DNA of 36,342 nucleotides from a virus: positions 1 through 36,342 of IMG/VR virus record IMGVR_UViG_3300043429_000603; one strand, 5' to 3'. Position numbers and translations under genes: made by a program. Within the stretch, counting starts at the first letter, position 1. Each line of letters opens with the position of its first letter. The notes beneath the pieces were generated by a model. The model had not been told where the DNA came from and did not search any database. It worked only from the letters and a program-made list of their open reading frames with translations. Shown piece after piece: positions 6,364 to 13,344 of the stretch.

Positions 6364-8274
6364 ATGGCAGAACAACAACCGCAAAAACAAAACAATTTAT
6401 TCTCTACCTTAAGACGTCTGTTTTCTACAGATGTTATCATTCGTAATGAAGGCGGAGATATGCTTAAAGTAATTGACACAGATACTATACAAAGATCTGG
6501 CGTTATTCAAACTAACTCTTTAATTGATAGATTCAATAAGGTATATACTACATCAACAGCTTATGGTGTGAACCTTAACTTAGCGCAGAACTATCAATCC
6601 GCAAGGGTTCAAATATATGCAGACTATGATGCTATGGACACAGATGCTATTTGTTGTTCAGCATTGGATATTGTAGCAGACGAATGTACACTTAAAAATG
6701 AACAAGGTGAAGTATTACAAATTAGATCTTCTGACGAAAACATTCAGAAACTCCTCTACAATTTATTTTATTCTGTACTTAATATTGAATTTAATCTTTG
6801 GTCTTGGGTTCGTAACATGGCTAAATACGGCGACTTCTACCTCAAATTAGAGATAGCAGAAAACTACGGTGTTTATAATGTAATTCCTTTCTCAGCGTAT
6901 AATATTATTCGTGAAGAAGGATACAATCCAGAAAACCCACAAGAGGTAAGATTTAAGTATGATCCAAATGCAACTCTAGCTTCATCTACAGGATATAGTT
7001 CACAAAAGAACAATGATACCGGTATTTGGTTTGACAACTTTGAAATGGCGCACTTCAGATTAACTGGAGACGTTAACTATCTTCCTTATGGTAGATCTTA
7101 TTTAGAGCCTGCTCGTAAGTTATTTAAGCAGTATGTGTTGATTGAAGATGCAATGTTGATTCATCGTATAGTAAGAGCTCCTGAAAGAAGAATTTTCTAT
7201 GTAAATGTAGGAGCAATTCCTCCAGGTGAAGTAGATAATTACATGCAGAAGATGATTCAAAAGATGAAGAAAACTCCTTTGATTGATCCAAATACAGGTA
7301 ATTATAACCTCAAATACAACCAGCAAAACTTATTAGAAGACTTCTTTATCCCTGTAAGAGGTAATGATACTTCTACTAAGATAGATACTGCAAAAGGCCT
7401 TGATTATAATGGTATTGAAGACGTAGCTTACTTCCGTGAGAAGTTATTTGCGGCTCTTAAAATACCTAAAGCTTTCATGGGATACGAAAAAGATCTAACT
7501 GGTAAAGCTACACTTGCTGCAGAAGATATTCGTTTTGCTAGAACTATTGAAAGATTACAAAGAATTATAATTAGTGAGTTGACTAAGATTGCCTTAGTTC
7601 ACTTATATGCTCATGGATATACTAATGAGTCTGCTGCTAACTTTAGCCTTTCATTGACTAATCCTTCTATTATTTACGATCAAGAAAGGATAGCACTATT
7701 TAAAGAAAAGATTGATTTGGCTAAACAAGCAATGGAAGGATCACTCTTACCTAGAGATTTTATCTATGATAAAATATTCCACTTCTCTGAAGATCAATAT
7801 GCTGAGCTTGAAGATATGATCATTGAAGATAAGAAGAGGGAATTTAGGTATGCACAAATACAAGAAGAAGGTAATGATCCAGCAGAATCAGGTCAGGCAT
7901 ACGGAACACCTCATCAGATAGCTAGTCTATATGGAGGTAAAGAAGATTCTATGTTAAATGTACCTTATGGATACGATGAAAATAAGCCAGGGCGTCCTAA
8001 ATCTGTAACTTCTATTATTGGCACTGATAATTCTAGATTTGGCAGAGATCCAATTGGTCAAGCAGCCTATAGTAAGGATGCTGAGACTGGAGAAAATAAT
8101 ATGAAGCCAAACTATAAAGGAGGAAGCCCATTAGCATTAGAAGGGACTATGGCAGAATATTTAAAAAATAAAAATGCTTTGAATGCAATGACAAAGAAAC
8201 ACCAAAGAAAGGTTAATTTGTTTGAGCAACCAGATCTTTTAAGTGAAGACAATATAATTAATGGTTTAGATTAA
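6364..8274 (+). CDS. 20: Portal vertex protein, T4 gp20-like
   Basis: A 636-residue portal protein forming the dodecameric ring for DNA entry and neck attachment. Diagnostic stretches include Tyr-Gly-Arg-Ser-Tyr-Leu-Glu-Pro-Ala-Arg, Arg-Ile-Val-Arg-Ala-Pro-Glu-Arg-Arg-Ile-Phe-Tyr, an Asp-Phe-Phe-Ile-Pro-Val-Arg-Gly segment, and Leu-Lys-Ile-Pro-Lys-Ala-Phe-Met-Gly followed by the long helix Ala-Glu-Asp-Ile-Arg-Phe-Ala-Arg-Thr-Ile-Glu-Arg-Leu-Gln. It is about 110 residues longer than T4 gp20. The extra length is mostly at the C-terminus, a Gly/Asn/Pro-rich tail ending in Asn-Leu-Phe-Glu-Gln-Pro-Asp-Leu-Leu-Ser-Glu. Adjacency to TerL supports the call. Confidence 0.95.
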   Translation: MAEQQPQKQNNLFSTLRRLFSTDVIIRNEGGDMLKVIDTDTIQRSGVIQTNSLIDRFNKVYTTSTAYGVNLNLAQNYQSARVQIYADYDAMDTDAICCSALDIVADECTLKNEQGEVLQIRSSDENIQKLLYNLFYSVLNIEFNLWSWVRNMAKYGDFYLKLEIAENYGVYNVIPFSAYNIIREEGYNPENPQEVRFKYDPNATLASSTGYSSQKNNDTGIWFDNFEMAHFRLTGDVNYLPYGRSYLEPARKLFKQYVLIEDAMLIHRIVRAPERRIFYVNVGAIPPGEVDNYMQKMIQKMKKTPLIDPNTGNYNLKYNQQNLLEDFFIPVRGNDTSTKIDTAKGLDYNGIEDVAYFREKLFAALKIPKAFMGYEKDLTGKATLAAEDIRFARTIERLQRIIISELTKIALVHLYAHGYTNESAANFSLSLTNPSIIYDQERIALFKEKIDLAKQAMEGSLLPRDFIYDKIFHFSEDQYAELEDMIIEDKKREFRYAQIQEEGNDPAESGQAYGTPHQIASLYGGKEDSMLNVPYGYDENKPGRPKSVTSIIGTDNSRFGRDPIGQAAYSKDAETGENNMKPNYKGGSPLALEGTMAEYLKNKNALNAMTKKHQRKVNLFEQPDLLSEDNIINGLD

Positions 8275-8282
8275 ATATTTAG

Positions 8283-8290
8283 ATATTTAT
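8283..8290 (+). promoter_or_regulatory. ATATTTAT element with downstream hairpin
   Basis: The octamer sits in the 40-base gap between the portal gene and the 8315 gene. A small hairpin follows directly at 8290-8307: TTAC pairs with GTAA, then one mismatch, then AG with CT, with loop CGGA. This matches the motif-plus-hairpin layout seen before the scaffold and both large fibres. Promoter or leader function is inferred. Confidence 0.42.
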
Positions 8291-8314
8291 TACTAGCGGA
8301 CTCGTAAAAAAACT

Positions 8315-9166
8315 ATGGCAATAAAACATTCCAAATATCGCAATACTGGTATTTTATTTGAACTACTAGTTAGACAGACCACTTCAGACCTTTTGAATAA
8401 TCAAGATTCAAAATCTGTTAAGATACTTAAAAAGTATTTTACAAATACAGAACTAGGTAAAGAATATGGTCTCTATAGCGCTTTCTCAACTAGCCCTAAA
8501 TTAACAGAATCTAAAGCTGAAATATTAATTTCTACTCTTATTGAGCAATATAAAAAACTTGATTATGAAAAGATAAACAAGTTAAAATATAATTTGATAA
8601 AAGAAATTAAGCAGAATTACGACCTAGATAATTTCTTTAAGGCTAAAATAGATAACTACAAGCCTTATGCTTCAATTTATACTATTCTTGAGTCTCAAAA
8701 CTCAAAAACATCAGATACTAAACAGTTGATTGTAAATAAGATCAATCTTCTTGAACACTTAACAAAACAAGATCTTTCTGACTCAAAAGCTCCTAAGTCT
8801 ATAGTAGAGGATCTTATGAAAGAAGACAAAGAGATCAGACTTTTAGCATACAAATTGATGGTTGAGAAGTTCAACAACAAGTATCAAGATATGTCTGAAA
8901 AGCAAAAAGAGGTATTGAAAGAATATATTACAAATATTTCTGATACAAAGAATCTTAAAGTATATTTAAATAGTCAGTTAGATCAAATACAAAAAGAATT
9001 AACTGAATTGAAAGAGTCTTCAAAAGACCAGGTTGTTAAAATCAAATTAGAAGAAGTATTAAAATTTGTAACTCCTATTAAAGATAATCAGTCTATTAAA
9101 GACGAGACCATAACAGGAATATTACAATATTTTGATTTGATTGAAGAGTTAAAAAACAACCAATAA
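8315..9166 (+). CDS. Conserved helical phage protein between portal and protease
   Basis: A 283-residue, almost wholly helical, lysine-rich protein. It begins Lys-His-Ser-Lys-Tyr-Arg-Asn-Thr-Gly-Ile-Leu-Phe-Glu-Leu-Leu-Val-Arg-Gln, an N-terminal signature I recall from unnamed proteins next to the portal in other environmental T4-like phages. A second recognisable stretch is Thr-Glu-Leu-Gly-Lys-Glu-Tyr-Gly-Leu-Tyr (48-57). There are no membrane segments or catalytic motifs. Its position between gp20 and gp21 is where T4 encodes prohead core proteins gp67 and gp68, so a head-assembly or core role is a reasonable inference. The stop overlaps the next ATG (TAATG). Function unproven. Confidence 0.8.
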   Translation: MAIKHSKYRNTGILFELLVRQTTSDLLNNQDSKSVKILKKYFTNTELGKEYGLYSAFSTSPKLTESKAEILISTLIEQYKKLDYEKINKLKYNLIKEIKQNYDLDNFFKAKIDNYKPYASIYTILESQNSKTSDTKQLIVNKINLLEHLTKQDLSDSKAPKSIVEDLMKEDKEIRLLAYKLMVEKFNNKYQDMSEKQKEVLKEYITNISDTKNLKVYLNSQLDQIQKELTELKESSKDQVVKIKLEEVLKFVTPIKDNQSIKDETITGILQYFDLIEELKNNQ

Positions 9167-10032
9167 TGTCTAATTTCAACAATCAATTTGCTACTCAAAA
9201 ACTACGTCAGGAAATGTCTGTGACTGGTACTGGAGCAACTTTTACTCCTGGAACCGGTGAACAAATGGCTACTAATAAGGCATTCAAAAAGAAAGTAAAA
9301 AAAGAAGAAAAAGATGTTGAACCTAAATTGGCTGCGGGTAAAGCTAATGTATATATGAAAAACAAATGGGGTTGGAAAGATGCTCCATCTGTTCCTAATC
9401 GTCCATCAAAAGGTGGTTTTATCTATAAACAATTATTTGAAGAACTAAGTGATTTTGTTAAAGAGAACAAACTCAATATAAAAGATATTCGTAGCTTTAA
9501 CTACTATATTAGTAAAGTAGGAGAGGCAATTAGACAGATGAGAGATGAAAATAGTGAAGAATTATATAAGGCTCTTGAATCTTTAAGATTTCAAACAGAC
9601 TTAATGTCTGCTGTAAATATTCTTGATGATTTAAAAGTAAAGATTGAAAATCATCCAAAAGTAGATAGGATAACTAAAATAGATGCTTTAAAAGCTATCG
9701 AAGATATCAGAAATGAGTATGAACCTGAAGAACAAGATGATGATGAAGATAGCTACGATTGGTTTACTAATAGCAATATAAATGAAAGCTATTCTAAATT
9801 TAAGACAGAGACTAAGACTAGAGGTAAATCAGATCAATTCCACCAAGCTGTTCGTGAAGTGAGAAGGAAAGTACAAGAGATTAATAGATTATTTGAATAT
9901 GTAAGCCGCCTAAAAACAGAATTATCTGAAGGTGAAGGTGGTCTTAAATATAAAATGCATACAGAAAAAGCCCTTGCAAAAATCAAGGAAATGGTTTCAG
10001 AACTTAATCAAAACATAAAAAAGTTTAAGTAA
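9166..10032 (+). CDS. Probable prohead core protein carrying a capsid-shared peptide
   Basis: A 288-residue protein. Residues 13-16 are Leu-Arg-Gln-Glu, a candidate prohead-protease site, followed seven residues later by Gly-Ala-Thr-Phe-Thr-Pro-Gly-Thr-Gly-Glu-Gln (23-33). The same 11 residues occur in the major capsid protein at 74-84, also just after a Leu-x-x-Glu site. A basic segment follows (Lys-Lys-Lys-Val-Lys-Lys-Glu-Glu-Lys), then Trp-Gly-Trp-Lys-Asp-Ala-Pro-Ser, then a long helical part with an acidic patch at about 190-200. It lies between portal and protease and is coupled to the 42-residue protein by TAATG. I infer a head-internal protein matured by gp21. No enzymatic motif is visible. 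Confidence 0.82.
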   Translation: MSNFNNQFATQKLRQEMSVTGTGATFTPGTGEQMATNKAFKKKVKKEEKDVEPKLAAGKANVYMKNKWGWKDAPSVPNRPSKGGFIYKQLFEELSDFVKENKLNIKDIRSFNYYISKVGEAIRQMRDENSEELYKALESLRFQTDLMSAVNILDDLKVKIENHPKVDRITKIDALKAIEDIRNEYEPEEQDDDEDSYDWFTNSNINESYSKFKTETKTRGKSDQFHQAVREVRRKVQEINRLFEYVSRLKTELSEGEGGLKYKMHTEKALAKIKEMVSELNQNIKKFK

Positions 10033-10160
10033 TGGCAAAAGCAAAAGGTTCAGGTGGCGCAGCTAAAGTTACATTTGGTAAAAGAAGAAAAGGAAAAGCA
10101 CAAAAATCATTTAACAAACACGACCGTTCAGAAAAGAATTATCGTGGACAAGGAAGATAA
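10032..10160 (+). CDS. 42-residue highly basic protein
   Basis: A short frame whose ATG overlaps the upstream TAA. It encodes a Gly/Lys/Arg-rich peptide: Ala-Lys-Gly-Ser-Gly-Gly near the start, then Phe-Gly-Lys-Arg-Arg-Lys-Gly-Lys-Ala, a Lys-His-Asp-Arg segment, and a C-terminal Tyr-Arg-Gly-Gln-Gly-Arg. There are very few acidic residues. I recall similar short basic peptides at this spot in other uncultured T4-like phages. The location among portal, core and protease genes and the strong positive charge suggest a DNA- or scaffold-binding head peptide, which is inference. T4 gp67 is also small but acidic, so it is not a direct match. Confidence 0.7.
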   Translation: MAKAKGSGGAAKVTFGKRRKGKAQKSFNKHDRSEKNYRGQGR

Positions 10161-10168
10161 ATATTTAT
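10161..10168 (+). promoter_or_regulatory. ATATTTAT element just before 10173 gene
   Basis: Here the octamer is in the near-palindrome ATAAATATTTAT, overlapping the region right after the upstream stop. It ends only 4 bases before the next ATG, so a promoter here would give a nearly leaderless transcript for that gene or serve genes further down. This placement is the weakest fit to a simple promoter model. Confidence 0.33.
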
Positions 10169-10172
10169 TAGC

Positions 10173-11501
10173 ATGAGAACAATTGAATTATATCGTAAGC
10201 ATAAAGCCGGTGAAGTAAGTCGTGAGAAGTTTCTTTACGAAGTACGCCGTGATAAAAATCTTCCTTGGGTAACTAATGTTACTTCTTATGATGATGCTGT
10301 AAAGATCCTTAAGAATAAGGGTGTGATTAGTGAAGCTGAGATTAGTGAGAACTATGAGGTGCATTATTCAGATGGAGTTAGACAAGCTAAGAAGTTCAAA
10401 GATATAAATCAAGCCATATCTTTTGCTAAGTCATTGGTAAGTACTAACGACAAATTACAACATGTAGATGTATTTAAAGCAGGACCTAATTTTAATTCAA
10501 CAGCAGATACTGATGCAGTAGTAGCTTGGTGGGGGGATGGTTCTTTTATGGATAATAAATCAAAAAATGATCCTAAATTAGCTGCTAAAAAAATGTCTTT
10601 AAATGAAGTTGATAATAACATTCCTACAGATCCAGCGGTTGATAGAGTAAATCCATACTTTTTGAAAAAAGGAGTAGAGAAACTATTAGCAAAAGAAAAA
10701 GAACTTACTAACGATTCATATATTAAAGCTCTAAACAAAGCTGCATCAATGCTTGAAAAGAATCCCCATGCATTTGATGAAGAGATGTTTGCTAATGCAA
10801 AAGATGTAGAAAAGGCAGATGCTAAGCTTGAAACTGAAGAAGTTAAAAAAGCTAATCATAAGAACAAGGCTAATGAGATGAAGAAAGTAAAGGTTAAATC
10901 CTTGAAAGAGTCTGCTATTGAAGAGCTTACTACGCATCTTAAAAAAAAAGAGTTAGTTAACGAAGATAGCCACTGGAAACATCATGTGGGTTCAGAAGTT
11001 CACACTCCTGATGGTCAAGGTAAAGTAATTGAAATAGTAGGTGGTACATTTACTGTTGAAATGGAAGACGGTACACATAAAGACTATCAAATTAATACTG
11101 TAGATCATTTTACTCAAAAGTCACAAGAACAAGAGCCTACTCAAGGATCACAAACAGAACCTTCTGTAAAAGATATGTGGGCAAACTGGGACAAAAATCA
11201 AGCAAAACCTTTTAGCGGCATGATTGGTGATCCTGAACAATTTAAAAAGCCTTTAGATTTATCTAAGATCAAACAATACATGGAAATGTATAAGGATGAT
11301 AAAGAAAAAATGAAAAAACTTAAAGAGGTTTTAAAAAAATTAAAAGAGGCTTATGTTATAAAAACAGTTGGTTCAAATACTGTTGTTGGAGCAGGAAAAA
11401 ATGATAGTATGGGTAAAAACCAAGCTAAAGGAATAGAACAAAATACTGGAGAGCCATTAAAAATTGTAAATTTAAAAACAGGCCAAGAACAAAATGTCTA
11501 A
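10173..11501 (+). CDS. Multi-domain phage protein upstream of prohead protease
   Basis: A 442-residue protein of unknown function. Residues 1-58 form a helical unit (Ile-Glu-Leu-Tyr-Arg-Lys-His...Ser-Arg-Glu-Lys-Phe-Leu-Tyr-Glu-Val-Arg...Leu-Pro-Trp-Val-Thr-Asn) that I recall at the N-terminus of unnamed proteins beside gp21 in other environmental phages. Residues 61-105 look like a small alpha/beta domain. At 155-172 there is Val-Asp-Arg-Val-Asn-Pro-Tyr-Phe-Leu-Lys-Lys-Gly-Val-Glu-Lys. Residues 261-264 (Leu-Val-Asn-Glu) are a possible protease site. Residues 270-311 (His-Val-Gly-Ser-Glu-Val-His-Thr-Pro-Asp-Gly-Gln-Gly-Lys-Val) resemble an SH3/KOW-like barrel. The end overlaps the protease gene by 8 bases. 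A head-core role is inferred. Confidence 0.8.
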   Translation: MRTIELYRKHKAGEVSREKFLYEVRRDKNLPWVTNVTSYDDAVKILKNKGVISEAEISENYEVHYSDGVRQAKKFKDINQAISFAKSLVSTNDKLQHVDVFKAGPNFNSTADTDAVVAWWGDGSFMDNKSKNDPKLAAKKMSLNEVDNNIPTDPAVDRVNPYFLKKGVEKLLAKEKELTNDSYIKALNKAASMLEKNPHAFDEEMFANAKDVEKADAKLETEEVKKANHKNKANEMKKVKVKSLKESAIEELTTHLKKKELVNEDSHWKHHVGSEVHTPDGQGKVIEIVGGTFTVEMEDGTHKDYQINTVDHFTQKSQEQEPTQGSQTEPSVKDMWANWDKNQAKPFSGMIGDPEQFKKPLDLSKIKQYMEMYKDDKEKMKKLKEVLKKLKEAYVIKTVGSNTVVGAGKNDSMGKNQAKGIEQNTGEPLKIVNLKTGQEQNV

Positions 11502-12126
11502 ACAACTCTTAATAGAATACAACGCTTTCCAACCTATAGCCCAGTCTTTGACTGAAGGTCGTCGTTTAGCTAATGGTAATATGGTGGTATCTGGACTTGT
11601 CCAGGCAACTGATAAACCTAATGCAAATAGAAGAATATATCCTTATCAAACTTTATTTGAGCAAGTACAAAAATATATTGCCGGACCAATTGCAGAGAAT
11701 AGAGCTTTAGGAGAATTAGATCATCCAGAATCTTCTATTATTAACCTTAAAAATGTTAGTCATAATATAATAAGACTATTTTGGGAAGGTAAAGATTTAT
11801 ATGGAGATGTTGAAATACTTCCTACTCCTTCTGGAAATATATTAAAAGAACTATTTAAGAACAATATTACAGTTGGTATTTCATCTAGGGCCATGGGTTC
11901 TGTTACTCCAATTGGCGAAGGTCTTGTTCAAGTTGAAGATGATCTAGATCTTATTTGTTGGGATTTTGTATCTACACCATCAACTTATGGTGCATATATG
12001 AAACCAATGGGAGGTTTAAGAGAATCAGTAGATCATACAATAGTTCAACGTAAAGAAAATAAAGTACATCAATTAATATCAGATATTATTTGTTCTCAAT
12101 CTGGTGTTTGTTGTATAAGTAAATAA
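11494..12126 (+). CDS. 21: Prohead core protease, T4 gp21-like
   Basis: A 210-residue serine protease of the herpesvirus/T4 assemblin type. It sits in the prohead core and cleaves scaffold, core and capsid proteins during maturation. Catalytic candidates are His77 in Gly-Glu-Leu-Asp-His-Pro and Ser130/131 in Val-Gly-Ile-Ser-Ser-Arg-Ala. The Asp-Phe-Val-Ser-Thr-Pro-Ser stretch at 157-163 is typical of the family. Length equals T4 gp21 (about 212). The N-terminus contains Leu-Leu-Ile-Glu (5-8), a likely self-processing site. The C-terminus carries three cysteines in its last 11 residues (Cys200, Cys206, Cys207), which is odd. It is followed by a 141-base structured gap before the scaffold gene. 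Confidence 0.93.
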   Translation: MSKQLLIEYNAFQPIAQSLTEGRRLANGNMVVSGLVQATDKPNANRRIYPYQTLFEQVQKYIAGPIAENRALGELDHPESSIINLKNVSHNIIRLFWEGKDLYGDVEILPTPSGNILKELFKNNITVGISSRAMGSVTPIGEGLVQVEDDLDLICWDFVSTPSTYGAYMKPMGGLRESVDHTIVQRKENKVHQLISDIICSQSGVCCISK

Positions 12127-12127
12127 A

Positions 12128-12171
12128 AAATATTTCTAAGTTTATGTATTTTACTACAGACTTAGATATTT
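12128..12171 (+). other. Imperfect AT-rich hairpin after protease gene
   Basis: Left arm 12128-12141 pairs with right arm 12160-12171: 12 base pairs in all, with a two-base bulge (12133-12134) and an 18-base loop. It is AT-rich and has no trailing T-tract of the usual kind, so it is not a classic terminator. Its right arm contains the ATATTTAT octamer. It may be a regulatory or RNA-processing structure; the function is unknown. Confidence 0.4.
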
Positions 12172-12173
12172 AT
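12166..12173 (+). promoter_or_regulatory. ATATTTAT element upstream of scaffold/capsid genes
   Basis: The octamer lies 94 bases before the scaffold start. If it acts as a -10-like late promoter, the transcript would begin near 12180, right at a small hairpin (GCCAT 12183-12187 with ATGGC 12196-12200). A further 7-bp hairpin lies at 12223-12246. High-level capsid expression would make a dedicated promoter here sensible; this is inference. Confidence 0.45.
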
Positions 12174-12182
12174 GGTATATGC

Positions 12183-12200
12183 GCCATGATCTAATATGGC
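12183..12200 (+). other. Small leader hairpin
   Basis: GCCAT and ATGGC form a 5-bp stem around an 8-base loop, extendable by one pair after a mismatch. It starts about 10 bases after the ATATTTAT element, so it could be the 5' end of the scaffold/capsid mRNA and protect it from decay. Weak on its own. Confidence 0.3.
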
Positions 12201-12222
12201 ACTACTATAAAAAAATCCTTAT

Positions 12223-12246
12223 ATTGCTTTACATTTAATAAGCAAT
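12223..12246 (+). other. Leader hairpin, 7-bp perfect stem
   Basis: ATTGCTT (12223-12229) pairs perfectly with AAGCAAT (12240-12246) around a 10-base AT-rich loop. It lies 21 bases upstream of the scaffold ATG and has no T-tract. It is the third inverted repeat in a gap that contains no gene. Confidence 0.4.
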
Positions 12247-12267
12247 CCCCGACACAATCTTATAATC

Positions 12268-13320
12268 ATGAGCAAATTGTATCAAGACGCTATCCTTGAT
12301 GCTAAAGCCTTAAGAGCATCTGCAATGGCTAACGCCAAAGCTGCGCTTGAAGAAGCTTTCGAACCTAAGATTCAAGAGATGCTTCGTTTGAAGTTATCTG
12401 AAGAATTAGATGAAGTAGAAGATCTTGAAGAGGCTGAAGTTGAAGAAGGTATGGACAAAAAAATGCACGATGACAAGATGGAAGAAACCTATTCTGAAGA
12501 TGGAATGGAGGAAAATCTTGACATTAATGAAGCTGAGTTAGAAGAAATTCTTGCTCAACTTGAAGAACTTTCTAACGTTGATGAAGTTGGCCACGATAAA
12601 CCAGAAATGGAAGAGGCTAAGCATGACGAAATGAAAGACGAAAGTTTAAATGAAGCTGAAGAAGAAGAAGCTGAAGAAGAAGAGGAAGAAGAAGAAGAAG
12701 TAGAAGGCGGCGAAGACGTTGATGACGAAACTAAAATTATCGACATCACTCTTGGTGACCTTAAACAAGTTCTTCAATCTGTAATGGCTGGCTCTCAAGA
12801 TATGGGTGCAGACATTGCTTCTGACGAAGCAGACGCTGATTCTGAAGCTGAAGCTGAAATTTCATTAGACGAAATTCTTGCTGAACTTGAAGCAGAGGGC
12901 ATTGAAGAAGCTAAAGATTCTGAGCCTGAACTTGAAGAGAAAAAAGAAGAAGACCATGATGACAAAAAGAAAATGGAAGAAGAACTCGAAGAAGCTAAAG
13001 CTACTGTAGAGGCACTTCGCCAAGATCTTCAAGAAGTTAATCTTCTTAATGCAAAATATCTTTACATGAATAAGTTGTTTAAAGCTAAGACTTTGACTGA
13101 ATCTCAAAAAGTAAAAGTAATTAATGCTCTTGACCGTGCTACATCTGTAACTGAGGTTAAGAATACTTTTGAAACTTTGAAAGAATCTTTTGAATCTAAA
13201 AAGCAACTTAAAGAATCAATTGGTTTTGCTTCACAAGCAGCTGGTGTAGCCCCTAAACAACCTATTATCGAACAAGATAATATGATGAGTAGATGGCAAA
13301 AACTTGCTGGAATCAAATAA
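12268..13320 (+). CDS. 22: Prohead scaffold protein, T4 gp22-like
   Basis: A 350-residue, extremely acidic, helical protein encoded between the protease and the major capsid protein, the position of T4 gene 22. Residues about 40-160 are dominated by Glu and Asp, including an almost unbroken Glu-rich run near 130-145. The central part (about 220-260) is a coiled coil, and the C-terminal 80 residues are more mixed (Leu-Asn-Ala-Lys-Tyr-Leu-Tyr-Met-Asn-Lys-Leu-Phe-Lys...). That end probably contacts the capsid shell and finishes with Trp-Gln-Lys-Leu-Ala-Gly-Ile. The scaffold is expected to be degraded by gp21. The start is ATG after a long structured leader without a Shine-Dalgarno sequence. The acidic region is very repetitive, so homology must rest on position and the C-terminus. 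Confidence 0.9.
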   Translation: MSKLYQDAILDAKALRASAMANAKAALEEAFEPKIQEMLRLKLSEELDEVEDLEEAEVEEGMDKKMHDDKMEETYSEDGMEENLDINEAELEEILAQLEELSNVDEVGHDKPEMEEAKHDEMKDESLNEAEEEEAEEEEEEEEEVEGGEDVDDETKIIDITLGDLKQVLQSVMAGSQDMGADIASDEADADSEAEAEISLDEILAELEAEGIEEAKDSEPELEEKKEEDHDDKKKMEEELEEAKATVEALRQDLQEVNLLNAKYLYMNKLFKAKTLTESQKVKVINALDRATSVTEVKNTFETLKESFESKKQLKESIGFASQAAGVAPKQPIIEQDNMMSRWQKLAGIK

Positions 13321-13344
13321 CAAAAAAACAAAATTAATAACAAA

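Noticed and set aside
12865-13206. Antisense Phe/Ser-rich frame in the scaffold gene (also 12555-12749 and 13104-13388)
   Set aside because: It is a by-product of Glu/Lys-rich codons on the + strand and overlaps a clear gp22.
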